DNA of 64,000 nucleotides from Novosphingobium sp. PC22D. GTDB taxonomy: Bacteria; Pseudomonadota; Alphaproteobacteria; Sphingomonadales; Sphingomonadaceae. Positions 48,365 through 56,449 of this stretch are shown here, piece by piece. The position numbers and the translations under genes are program-made. The notes under the pieces were generated by a model that saw nothing but the letters and a program-made list of their open reading frames with translations, was not told the DNA's origin and searched no databases. The stretch lies in assembly GCF_002556635.1 (NCBI RefSeq), contig NZ_MWMO01000001.1:620001-684000 (forward strand), read 5' to 3'. Position 1 is the first letter of the stretch, and every line of letters starts with the position of its first letter.

Positions 48365-49354
48365 TTGGATATCGCCGCACTCACTGCTCCGCTTTCCGAA
48401 GACAACCCCGCCGGAGAGGACCTGAGCTACAGTGCCGAACGCGCGCTGATCGAGCAGGCGTTCGATACGGCCTCGGACGAGAACGCGGAACCTGTCGCCT
48501 GGCGCGACATCATCAATTTGATCGAGGCCGAAGCCGGCAAGACCCGGGATGTCTGGCTGGCCGTCTACTTCATGCGCGCCAGCGCGCAGCAGGGCAATTT
48601 CGAGAATATCGTGCTCGGTGCGCAGCTACTTCATGCGCTTCTCGACAGCCTTTGGGACAGCGTTCACCCCACCATCGCGGAATACGGATTCCAGGGGCGC
48701 AAGGCGCCGTGCGACTCTCTGGTCGGCTACCGGGAATTCCTGCTCCCCCTCAAACGCATGCCGCTGGTCACGCACGAAAGGCTGGGGTCCTTCAGTTCCG
48801 AGGATATCGAGAACTTCCTCGAGAGCGGCGGCGGGGCGGCCGACATCGGGCAATTCCGAAGTGCCGTGGAGGATCTGGGCAAGCCGTACTTCGAGGAACT
48901 GGTCGCGCGGCTCGATGGTCTTCGCCAGCTCGTAGAACAGGTGGACGCGATCCTCGTCGAACGGGCCGGCAGCTCTGAATCGGGTACCGCATTCGACAGG
49001 CTCTATCTGCAACTGAGCGAGACCCGTAAGGCGCTGGTGCACTTTGCCGGTCTCGGGGTCGAAGAGGAAACGCCCGCGGAGACCGCGCAGGAGGCCGCTC
49101 CAACGGCGAACGGCGATGCCGTCGCTCCCCGGCAGGGGCTGGCCGGAAAGATCGCCAATCGCGATGAAGTCATCAAGGCGCTCGATCTGATCATAGATTA
49201 CTACCGCAACTATGAACCGGGCAGTCCGATACCGGTGTCGCTGATGCGCGTGCGCGGCTGGGTCAATCTCGATTTCCTCAGGCTGATAGAGGACATTGTG
49301 CCGCGCAGTCTCGAGGATGCCAGGGCTGTGCTCGCGTCAAAACAAAATGACTAA
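48365..49354 (+). CDS. tssA: T6SS assembly protein TssA (ImpA)
   Basis: Caps and guides growth of the tail tube and sheath. The 329 residues begin with the ImpA signature LSEDNPAGEDLSYSAERALIEQAF and contain DVWLAVYFMRASAQQGNFENIV, the LWDSVHPTI motif with its usual neighbours, and a C-terminal helical region (PIPVSLMRVRGWVNLDFLRLIEDIVPRSLEDA). The start is the TTG at 48365, preceded by GGAAGGGA; the longer frame to 48251 includes the promoter and is rejected. It leads the main structural operon. Confidence 0.93.
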   Translation: MDIAALTAPLSEDNPAGEDLSYSAERALIEQAFDTASDENAEPVAWRDIINLIEAEAGKTRDVWLAVYFMRASAQQGNFENIVLGAQLLHALLDSLWDSVHPTIAEYGFQGRKAPCDSLVGYREFLLPLKRMPLVTHERLGSFSSEDIENFLESGGGAADIGQFRSAVEDLGKPYFEELVARLDGLRQLVEQVDAILVERAGSSESGTAFDRLYLQLSETRKALVHFAGLGVEEETPAETAQEAAPTANGDAVAPRQGLAGKIANRDEVIKALDLIIDYYRNYEPGSPIPVSLMRVRGWVNLDFLRLIEDIVPRSLEDARAVLASKQND

Positions 49355-49405
49355 AGGTGCTAGGTACGTGTTTCGCTGGCCGATTTTGGTCTTGCCGACG
49401 GTTAA

Positions 49406-49436
49406 TTGTTGTAAATCGATGGCCAAGACGTAGACT
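49406..49436 (+). promoter_or_regulatory. Weak candidate promoter before tssB
   Basis: TTGTTG/TTGTAA (49406-49414) and TAGACT (49431-49436) with 16-19 nt between them, in the 147-nt gap between tssA and tssB. It could give the sheath and Hcp genes extra transcription. Similarity to consensus is modest. Confidence 0.25.
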
Positions 49437-49501
49437 GCCGCGGGGGCTGGGGAAAGGAATCGTACCCGAGCCGCGCCAGTTAACTGCCGAAGAGGTGCGA
49501 A

Positions 49502-50041
49502 ATGGCGAAGAGCGGCCAGCGTTTTATCCGAGAAAACCGCGCTCCACGAGTCCACATCGAATATGAAGTGGAGACCTACGGCGCGAAGCAGACCGTCGAA
49601 CTTCCTTTCGTGATGGGCGTGCTGTCCGACCTTTCGGGCAAGAGCGAGGTCGAGAAAAAGGCTCTTCCCGATCGTGACTTCATGGAAATCGACATGGACA
49701 ACTTCGACCAGCGCATGGAGCGGATCGCGCCGCGCGCCGCGTTCATGGTCGACAATGCCCTGACCGGAGAAGGGAAGCTCGGCGTCGATCTGACGTTCAA
49801 GAGCATGAAGGATTTCGACCCAGGCGAAATCGCCCGCCGCGTACCGGCCATGGTGAAGCTGCTGGAGGCCCGGCAGGAACTCAACGATCTGCTTTCGTTC
49901 GTGGACGGCAAGGCGGGCGCGCAGGATCTGCTCGACAGGATCCTGAAGGATCCCGACCTGCTCAAGTCGCTGTCGGCAGCAAGGCGGGCCAGTGAAGAAG
50001 ACGATCAGGATTCGGGCTCGGGAGAAGTCGAAGAGGGCTGA
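49502..50041 (+). CDS. tssB: T6SS sheath small subunit TssB (VipA)
   Basis: Pairs with TssC to form the contractile sheath. The 179 residues begin GQRFIRENRAPRVHIEYEVETYG, with ELPFVMGVLSDLSGKSE, the DIDMDNFDQRM-like block (IDMDNFDQRMERIAPR), and FKSMKDFDPGEIARRVPAM. The C-terminal tail is acidic. ATG 49502 is preceded by GAAGAGGTGCGA. Length slightly above the usual ~165 because of the tail. tssC follows 54 nt later. Confidence 0.96.
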   Translation: MAKSGQRFIRENRAPRVHIEYEVETYGAKQTVELPFVMGVLSDLSGKSEVEKKALPDRDFMEIDMDNFDQRMERIAPRAAFMVDNALTGEGKLGVDLTFKSMKDFDPGEIARRVPAMVKLLEARQELNDLLSFVDGKAGAQDLLDRILKDPDLLKSLSAARRASEEDDQDSGSGEVEEG

Positions 50042-50095
50042 CATCGCGGCCTTCGCGCCGAGGGATTCGATCTTGGATTAGGAGATACCACTTTT

Positions 50096-51586
50096 ATGGC
50101 GGACCGGTCACTTGAGCAGGGTGCCGAAGGGGCCCCAGCCAGCGAAGCCATTGAACTCGATGATTTCGCGTCGCTGATCAAGAAGGAATTCAAGCCTTCC
50201 TCGGACGAGCGCAGCAATCGCATTCAGCAGGCCGTCCAGACCATGGCCCAGCAGGCGCTGAGCGATTCCACCATACTGGGCAACGACGTCTACGAGACCA
50301 TCGACGCCATGCGGGCCGCGATCGACCGCAAGCTGTCCGATCAGATGAACCTGATCCTTCACCACCCGGAGTTTCAGCAGCTCGAATCGGCCTGGCGTGG
50401 GCTGCACTACCTTGTGATGAACACATCGACCGGCAAGGACATGAAGATCCGGGTGATGAACATCAGCAAGGAGGAATGCCGCCGGATGTTCCGGCAGTTC
50501 CGCGATGCCGCCTGGGACCAGAGCCCGCTCTTCAAGAAAGTCTACGAATCCGAGTTCGGCCAACTGGGCGGGCAACCCTACGGCGCGTTCGTCTGCGACT
50601 ACAACTTCGATCACAGCGGTCCCGACCTCGAGGTCATGAAAGGCCTCTCGAAGATCGGTGCCGCCGCGCACGCCCCCGTCATCGCCGCCGCCAAGTCGTC
50701 GCTGTTCGGCATGGAAAGCTGGACCGAGCTTTCCAATCCGCGCGATCTCGGCAAGATCTTCGAGGCGCAGGAATACATGGCGTGGCGCACGTTCCGCAAT
50801 TCCGAAGACAGCCGCTACATGGCGCTCACCATGCCGCGCTTCCTCGGCCGGCGCATATACGGCGCGAAAACCGAACCCGTCGACGAGTTCGATTTCGAGG
50901 AAGATACCGGCGGCGATCACGACAAGCACCTGTGGCTGAACGCCGCCTACGGCATGGCCACGCGCATCACCGAGGCGTTCAACACTTATGGCTGGTGCAC
51001 CCGCATTCGCGGCGTCGAATCCGGCGGTACGCTGGAAGACCTTCCGACATCCTCCTTCCCGACCGATGACGGCGGGATCGACATGAAGTGCCCCACCGAG
51101 ATCGCGATCTCGGATCGCCGCGAGGCGGAACTCGCGAACGCCGGAATGATGCCGCTCATCCATCGCAAGAACACCGACCAGGCGACGTTCATTGGCGCGC
51201 AGACCGTGCATCGGCCCAAGAAGTACGACGATCCCGCGGCAACCGCCAACGCGAACCTGTCGGCGCGGCTGCCGTATATCTTCGCCAGTTGCCGCTTCGC
51301 GCACTACCTCAAATGCATGGTTCGCGACTGGGTCGGCGGAACGCGCGAACGGGCCCAGTTGCAGAGCGATCTCTCCAACTGGATCGCGCTTTTCGTGGAC
51401 GGCAACCCGGATTCCTCAAGCGAGACGACAAAAGCGAAAAGACCCTTGCGGGGCGCCAAGATCGAGGTCGTCGCGGACGAGGAAAACCCCGGGTACTACA
51501 AAGGCAAGTTCATGCTCCGCCCGCACTACCAGTTCGAAGGCATGGATGTCTCACTGAGCATGGTGTCGCGCTTGCCGAAATCGTGA
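50096..51586 (+). CDS. tssC: T6SS sheath large subunit TssC (VipB)
   Basis: Large sheath subunit, whose N-terminal helix is the recycling site for ClpV after contraction. The 496 residues contain the family blocks HHPEFQQLESAWRGLHYLV, PYGAFVCDYNFDHSG, FMALTMPRFLGRR-like (YMALTMPRFLGRRIYG), GWCTRIRGVESGGTLEDLP, and LPYIFASCRFAHYLKCMVRD, and end FEGMDVSLSMVSRLPKS. Length typical. ATG 50096 with TTAGGAGATACC upstream. Confidence 0.97.
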   Translation: MADRSLEQGAEGAPASEAIELDDFASLIKKEFKPSSDERSNRIQQAVQTMAQQALSDSTILGNDVYETIDAMRAAIDRKLSDQMNLILHHPEFQQLESAWRGLHYLVMNTSTGKDMKIRVMNISKEECRRMFRQFRDAAWDQSPLFKKVYESEFGQLGGQPYGAFVCDYNFDHSGPDLEVMKGLSKIGAAAHAPVIAAAKSSLFGMESWTELSNPRDLGKIFEAQEYMAWRTFRNSEDSRYMALTMPRFLGRRIYGAKTEPVDEFDFEEDTGGDHDKHLWLNAAYGMATRITEAFNTYGWCTRIRGVESGGTLEDLPTSSFPTDDGGIDMKCPTEIAISDRREAELANAGMMPLIHRKNTDQATFIGAQTVHRPKKYDDPAATANANLSARLPYIFASCRFAHYLKCMVRDWVGGTRERAQLQSDLSNWIALFVDGNPDSSSETTKAKRPLRGAKIEVVADEENPGYYKGKFMLRPHYQFEGMDVSLSMVSRLPKS

Positions 51587-51616
51587 TCGCAAGAATCAGA
51601 AGCCATTGATTGGATC

Positions 51617-51635
51617 ACGTAGCCTGCGGCTACGT
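51617..51635 (+). promoter_or_regulatory. Hairpin in the hcp leader
   Basis: Perfect 8-bp stem ACGTAGCC/GGCTACGT with loop TGC, between tssC and hcp, 18 nt before the hcp ATG and just upstream of its AGGAG site (51642-51646). No T-run follows. A processed or protected 5' end that raises hcp message is plausible. Confidence 0.5.
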
Positions 51636-51653
51636 CAGACTTAGGAGTACGAG

Positions 51654-52166
51654 ATGGCTATGTTTGCTGAAAAACCGAATATCATGCTTAAAATCAACGA
51701 CGGCGCCGTCAAAGGTGAGATCGAGATCGCTGGCTTCGAAGACTGGATCGAGCTTACCTCCTACGCCTGGGGAGGCAGCCAGCCCGGGTCCTTTCAGACC
51801 GGCGGCCGCGCCGGCACCGAAGGCAAGGTCGCTTTCCAGGATCTCTCGGTCGAGAAATTCGTCGATGCCTCCACCGGCATCATCATCGAGAAAATGGCGA
51901 CGGGCACGCATTTCGACAAGATCCGGCTGGTCCAGACGGCCATGGCCAACGGGCAGAACAGGATCATCTTCGACGTAGTGTTCGAGCATGTGATCGTCAC
52001 GTCCTACATGACGTCGGGCGGCGCCGGCCAGGGCGCCTTCATTCCCGAAAGCGTCACCTTCGGCTACACGAGCTTCAAGATCGAGTTCGAGCGTCGCTCC
52101 AACGACGGCAATCGCATCGCGATGGTCGACGCGCAGTTCAATCTCCGTAAGCAGGAGGGCGGCTGA
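51654..52166 (+). CDS. hcp: T6SS tube protein Hcp (TssD)
   Basis: Forms the hexameric inner tube that is expelled on firing and can carry small effectors. The 170 residues match Hcp (GEIEIAGFEDWIELTSYAWG, GKVAFQDLSVEKFVDASTG, RIIFDVVFEHVIVTSYMTSGG, PESVTFGYTSFKIEFERRS) with normal length and no extension. ATG 51654 with a good AGGAG. It sits directly after the sheath genes and is preceded by a strong hairpin, both consistent with high expression. Confidence 0.97.
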   Translation: MAMFAEKPNIMLKINDGAVKGEIEIAGFEDWIELTSYAWGGSQPGSFQTGGRAGTEGKVAFQDLSVEKFVDASTGIIIEKMATGTHFDKIRLVQTAMANGQNRIIFDVVFEHVIVTSYMTSGGAGQGAFIPESVTFGYTSFKIEFERRSNDGNRIAMVDAQFNLRKQEGG

Positions 52167-52175
52167 CCGAGTCCC

Positions 52176-52961
52176 ATGGACCAGGCGGACGCGCTATTGG
52201 ACCAGGGTGACATCGACGGGGCGCGCGCCGCCCTTGTCGATGTCGTTCGGCAAAATCCTGCGGACACGCGCGCGCGCATGTTCCTGTTCCAGCTTCTCGC
52301 CCTGTGCGGGGAGCGCGCGAAGGCGCGCAAGCAGCTCGAGATGCTGGCACAGCTTTCGCCGGAGGCGCAGATGCTTGCGGTTGCCTATGGCCAGGCGATC
52401 GAGGCGGAAGAGCAGCGCGCGAAGGTCTTCGCCGGGGAATGTCCGGCAAGCCTGCTCGTGCCGTCGGCCTGGGCGGGCGACCTCGTGGACGCCCTCAATC
52501 ATTTCATCGCGGGCCGGACCGCCGAGGGAGAGGCCTGTCGCGACAAGGCCTTCGATCAGGCGCCGGACACCGCCGGGTCGCTGGACGGGCAGGCGTTCGA
52601 ATGGATTGCCGATGCCGACAGCCGCTTCGGGCCGGCCTTCGAAGTCATCATGCGCGGGCAATACGGCCTCGTCGCCTTCGACAGCGTGGCGAGCATCACC
52701 AGCGAGGGGCCCGGCGATCTGCGTGACGTGCTGTGGTATCCGGTCGAGATCGCCCTGCGCAGCGGGCAGTCGGTCGCCGGGTTCATTCCGGCCCGCTACC
52801 CCGGCACCGACAGCGCACAGGACGATTCACTGCGGCTGTGCCGATCGACCGACTGGGTCGATCGCGATTGGGGGCAGGAGGGTCTGGGGCAACGCTTGTG
52901 GACGCTATCGGGAGGCGAGGACGTCGGCCTGCTGTCGGTGCGTGAACTGGTGTTCACATAG
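52176..52961 (+). CDS. tagJ: T6SS accessory protein TagJ (ImpE)
   Basis: Member of the ImpE family, which binds TssB and is found in T6SS classes with a particular TssB N-terminus. The 261 residues start with a tetratricopeptide-like helical part (LLDQGDIDGARAALVDVVRQNP, RARMFLFQLLALCGERAKARKQ). The ImpE C-terminal domain follows with WIADADSRFGPAFEVIMRGQY, LRDVLWYPVEIALRSG and PARYPGTDS. Nine nt after hcp and 8 nt before tssE, clearly in the same operon. Confidence 0.93.
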   Translation: MDQADALLDQGDIDGARAALVDVVRQNPADTRARMFLFQLLALCGERAKARKQLEMLAQLSPEAQMLAVAYGQAIEAEEQRAKVFAGECPASLLVPSAWAGDLVDALNHFIAGRTAEGEACRDKAFDQAPDTAGSLDGQAFEWIADADSRFGPAFEVIMRGQYGLVAFDSVASITSEGPGDLRDVLWYPVEIALRSGQSVAGFIPARYPGTDSAQDDSLRLCRSTDWVDRDWGQEGLGQRLWTLSGGEDVGLLSVRELVFT

Positions 52962-52969
52962 ATAGAGCG

Positions 52970-53503
52970 ATGGTTCAGGACCGTTTCACTCCAACGATCT
53001 TCGACAAGCTGGCGGGCGGCCTGAAGGTCGCGGGGCTCACCGGGCAGGAAGAAACCGCGGAAGCCAAGTTCTCGCGCGAGCAGTTCGTCAACTTCGCAAT
53101 CCCGGACCTGCGTCGCTTCAACGAGAGGGCCTTGCGCGCGACTGTGAAGCGCGAGCTTTCATGGCTGCTCAACACGACCAATCTCGCCTCCAGCATCGAT
53201 CTCGAAGACTATCCGCAGGTCCGCAGTTCGGTCCTGAACTACGGAGTGCCCGATCTGTCGGGCCAGGCGATGACCAAGACCATGATCCGCCGCCGCGCCC
53301 GGGAAATGCGGCAATCGATCCTCGATTTCGAGCCTCGGCTCGAGGAATCGACCTTGCGGGTCGAGCCGCTTGATGCGGTAGAGAGAATCCACGCCGTGAC
53401 CTTCCTCATCTCGGGTGATGTCGAGACGGCGTCGCAGGCGCTGCCGGTGAAATACAAGACGGATGTCGATGCCGAGATCGCTTCGGTCGAGGTCCGCGAG
53501 TAG
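52970..53503 (+). CDS. tssE: T6SS baseplate protein TssE
   Basis: gp25-like baseplate wedge subunit that starts sheath polymerisation. The 177 residues contain the TssE pattern: a Leu-rich start, VKRELSWLLNTTNLASSIDLEDYPQVRSSVLNYGVPDLSG, and a C-terminal EPRLEESTLRVEP block. The C-terminus extends a little beyond the usual family length. ATG 52970; tssF begins 2 nt after the stop. Confidence 0.94.
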   Translation: MVQDRFTPTIFDKLAGGLKVAGLTGQEETAEAKFSREQFVNFAIPDLRRFNERALRATVKRELSWLLNTTNLASSIDLEDYPQVRSSVLNYGVPDLSGQAMTKTMIRRRAREMRQSILDFEPRLEESTLRVEPLDAVERIHAVTFLISGDVETASQALPVKYKTDVDAEIASVEVRE

Positions 53504-53505
53504 CC

Positions 53506-55428
53506 ATGATCGATCCCCGTCTGTTGCGTCTCTACGAACGCGAATTGTCGTATCTGCGCGATGCGGCCGTCGAATTCGGCAAGGAATACGAAAACGCGGC
53601 GGGCTACCTCGGACTGAAATCGCCCCAGGAACCCGACCCTTACGTCGAACGGCTGCTGGAAGGCGTAGCCTATCTGGGCGCGCGCGTGCAGCTCAAGATG
53701 GAAGACCAGTTTCCCGAGTTCACGCATCATCTGCTCCAGGCCATCCAGCCGCACTATCTCGCGCCGATGCCATCGATCTGCATCGCCGGTTTCGAGCCGC
53801 TGGAAGGTGATCCCGCGCTCGAGCAGGGCTTTGCGGTTCCCACCGGGACCGAACTCGTCGCCGAAGCGATCGAGGGTGAACATACGCCGGTCCGCTTTCG
53901 GTCGGGGCACGCCATAACGCTCTGGCCGATCAAGGTCGCGCAAGTCGAGTATCTGTCCAGCAGGGCCTCGGCGGCCGCTTTCGGCCAGATCGCCAAGCAG
54001 CGGCCCGAGGCGGCGCTCAGGATACGGATCGAAACGCAAGGCGATGTCGATTTCGCCGATCTCGCGCTCGACGCGCTGCCCATCTATCTCGCGGGAAGCG
54101 AGCATTTGCCCGGCGAACTCTATCGCCAGTTGATCGGAGACCAGATCGCGGTGCTTGCCGGCTCGCCGGATTCCGCTTCCGGCGACGGCGGCTGGCACCG
54201 GCTGGGCGCGATCGAGCAGGTCGGGTTCGACAACGAGGAGAGCCTGCTGCCCGCCGAGCGTCGCAGCTTTCGGGGGTATCGCATCCTTTCCGAATTCTTC
54301 GCGTGCCCCGAACGCTTCCTGTTCGTCCGGCTGACGGGGCTCGCCAAACTTGCGGCGATCGGCGGCAAGAGCATCGATATCGTCGTATTGCTCTCCCGCT
54401 CCTCGACGCCGCTCATCAATGCGCTGGAACCGGCCAATTTCAGGCTGTTTTCCACGCCGGCCATCAACCTGTTCGAAAAGCAGCTTGGGCGGCTCCAGTA
54501 CACGACCCGCCAGCATGAATTCCATGTCGTGCCCGATCGGGCCAAGCCGCTGGATTTCGAAGTCTTTCGGATCGGTGAAGTGAATGCCTACACCAAGGAC
54601 AACATACTCCATCGGCAAGTGACGCCGCTTTTCGAGATCGGTTCGCAACTCTACGACCAGAAGGATGCCTTGTACCACAAGGTGCAGTTCAAGCAGCGCC
54701 GACTTTCGACCAAGGAGCAAAGACTGCGGCGCCGCAATGACTACATTGGCACCGAATGCTGGATGACCTTGACGGCGCCGGGTAATCCGGCCCTGCTGGA
54801 AGAAGTCGCGGAACTGTCGGTCAAGGGCTGGGTCACCAACCGCGAGCTGCCTACCTTGCTGCGCTTCAGCGGCAGCAATCATTTCGTTGCCACCGGCATC
54901 CCGGCCCGGCGAGTCAGCATCCTTCGCTCTCCGAGCACGCCGCGGCCCCCCATGGCCATCGGCACGCTCGATCAACGCCCGTCGCGCGGCAATCCGTTCG
55001 TCGAACGCTATCGCGGCGATGCCGCCTGGCGCATCATCGGCCACCTTACTCCCAACTATCTTTCGCTGGTGGAGGATGAGAACGGCGACCCGTCGACCCT
55101 GCGCGATCATCTCGCCTTGTACGGCCGCCGCGACGACGCCGCGTCGCAACGCCATATCGACAGTCTTCTGGAAGTCCGGGCCGAACCGATAACCCGGCGC
55201 GTGCCCGGCGCGCGCTCGATGTCGATCGCGCGCGGGCACCGGATCAGCATCAAGCTGGACGATGCCGCCTTCGCCAACTCCCGCATGTTCCTGTTCGCCT
55301 CGGTGCTGGAACGGTTCCTCGCGGAATTCGCGAGCATCAATTCCTTCACCGAGTGCCATTTCGAAAGTCCGTTGGAAGGAAAGTTCGCGTCATGGCCTCC
55401 CAGGATCGGTCGCCGCAAGAGCATCTGA
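53506..55428 (+). CDS. tssF: T6SS baseplate protein TssF
   Basis: Large wedge protein of the baseplate. The 640 residues begin with the diagnostic LLRLYERELSYLRDAAVEFGKEYENAAGYLGL and include RVQLKMEDQFPEFTHHLLQAI, PHYLAPMPSICI, FNLFEK-like NLFEKQLGRLQY, and a C-terminal FASVLERFLAEFASINSFTE block. Length typical. It overlaps tssG by 37 nt, which suggests coupled translation of the TssF-TssG partners. Confidence 0.96.
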   Translation: MIDPRLLRLYERELSYLRDAAVEFGKEYENAAGYLGLKSPQEPDPYVERLLEGVAYLGARVQLKMEDQFPEFTHHLLQAIQPHYLAPMPSICIAGFEPLEGDPALEQGFAVPTGTELVAEAIEGEHTPVRFRSGHAITLWPIKVAQVEYLSSRASAAAFGQIAKQRPEAALRIRIETQGDVDFADLALDALPIYLAGSEHLPGELYRQLIGDQIAVLAGSPDSASGDGGWHRLGAIEQVGFDNEESLLPAERRSFRGYRILSEFFACPERFLFVRLTGLAKLAAIGGKSIDIVVLLSRSSTPLINALEPANFRLFSTPAINLFEKQLGRLQYTTRQHEFHVVPDRAKPLDFEVFRIGEVNAYTKDNILHRQVTPLFEIGSQLYDQKDALYHKVQFKQRRLSTKEQRLRRRNDYIGTECWMTLTAPGNPALLEEVAELSVKGWVTNRELPTLLRFSGSNHFVATGIPARRVSILRSPSTPRPPMAIGTLDQRPSRGNPFVERYRGDAAWRIIGHLTPNYLSLVEDENGDPSTLRDHLALYGRRDDAASQRHIDSLLEVRAEPITRRVPGARSMSIARGHRISIKLDDAAFANSRMFLFASVLERFLAEFASINSFTECHFESPLEGKFASWPPRIGRRKSI

Positions 55429-56426
55429 CGTATCTGCGCGCCATTGCCGAGGATGTGCGCGGCTTCGGATTGTTCCCGGTGGTTCGCAACGCCGAAGCGC
55501 TGGCGAGGGATCTGCCGCGCGTGGGCACGTCCAACGGGCCTTCGCGCGATGTCCTGAAGCTTTCCCAATTTCCCAGTCTCGCCTTTCCTGCGCCGACGAT
55601 CGAGACGATCGAATTCAAGGACGGGAAGGCCGACATCCAGGGCCTGTGGCTGGGCCTGCTCGGACCGATGGGGCCTTTGCCGACGCATCTGACCGAGTTC
55701 GCGGTCTATGAACGGCGATATGCGGGGCAGCGGCCCTTCGGCAGTTGGCTGGATCTCATTTCCAACCGCATGCTTCAGTTTTTCTATCGAGCCTGGGCCG
55801 ACACCCAGCCTGCCGCCAGCGCCGATCGACCGGGCGACGATCCTTTCGCCTGGTTCGTCGCATGTCTGTGCGGCGCGCTCGACGGGTCGGACGAAAGCGG
55901 GGTGCTGCCTTCGGCGGCAAGGCTGCAATATGCCGCCCTGCTGGCATCGCCGCGAAGCGCGGTGGCGATCGAGGATGCGCTGTCGCATCTGCTCGAGCAG
56001 GATGTTTCCATCGAGGAATACCAGTCAGCCTGGTATCCGGTCGAGCCATCGGAACAGAGCCGCCTGGGCACGAACTTCTGCACGCTCGGGCAGGATACCC
56101 TGATTGGACAACGCATTCGCACCTCGTCCGAGGCGTTCCAGGTCATCATTCGCGCCGGGTCGCTTTCCGACTATCGCAGCCTCATGCCCTCGGGGCCACG
56201 GTTCGCCATGGCGCGCGAAGCGCTCAACGCCTTTACGCCCAGCCACCTCAACTGGGAGCTGGTGGTCGAACTGGAGGGCGCGCTTGTCGGCAACGCGAGG
56301 GCGGACGGCACTGCACAGCTCGGCTGGACAAGCTGGCTGGGCGATGGCCGTCCGGGTGAAATCCGCCGGGACGTGAAACTGCGAAAGGGCCAGTCGCACA
56401 GCCGCAAGGGCAAACGGCCTCACTGA
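55392..56426 (+). CDS. tssG: T6SS baseplate protein TssG
   Basis: Partner of TssF in the wedge (two TssF, one TssG). The 344 residues from ATG 55392 include DVRGFGLFPVVRNAEALARDLPRVG, LGLLGPMGPLPTHLTEFAVYERRY, FLDLI-type SWLDLISNRMLQFFYRAWAD, and FCTLGQDTLIGQRI, all TssG landmarks. An upstream in-frame start at 55353 would lie deeper inside tssF and is less likely. ClpV follows 23 nt later. Confidence 0.95.
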   Translation: MASQDRSPQEHLTYLRAIAEDVRGFGLFPVVRNAEALARDLPRVGTSNGPSRDVLKLSQFPSLAFPAPTIETIEFKDGKADIQGLWLGLLGPMGPLPTHLTEFAVYERRYAGQRPFGSWLDLISNRMLQFFYRAWADTQPAASADRPGDDPFAWFVACLCGALDGSDESGVLPSAARLQYAALLASPRSAVAIEDALSHLLEQDVSIEEYQSAWYPVEPSEQSRLGTNFCTLGQDTLIGQRIRTSSEAFQVIIRAGSLSDYRSLMPSGPRFAMAREALNAFTPSHLNWELVVELEGALVGNARADGTAQLGWTSWLGDGRPGEIRRDVKLRKGQSHSRKGKRPH

Positions 56427-56449
56427 ATCGCGATGATGGAGGGCAAGCA

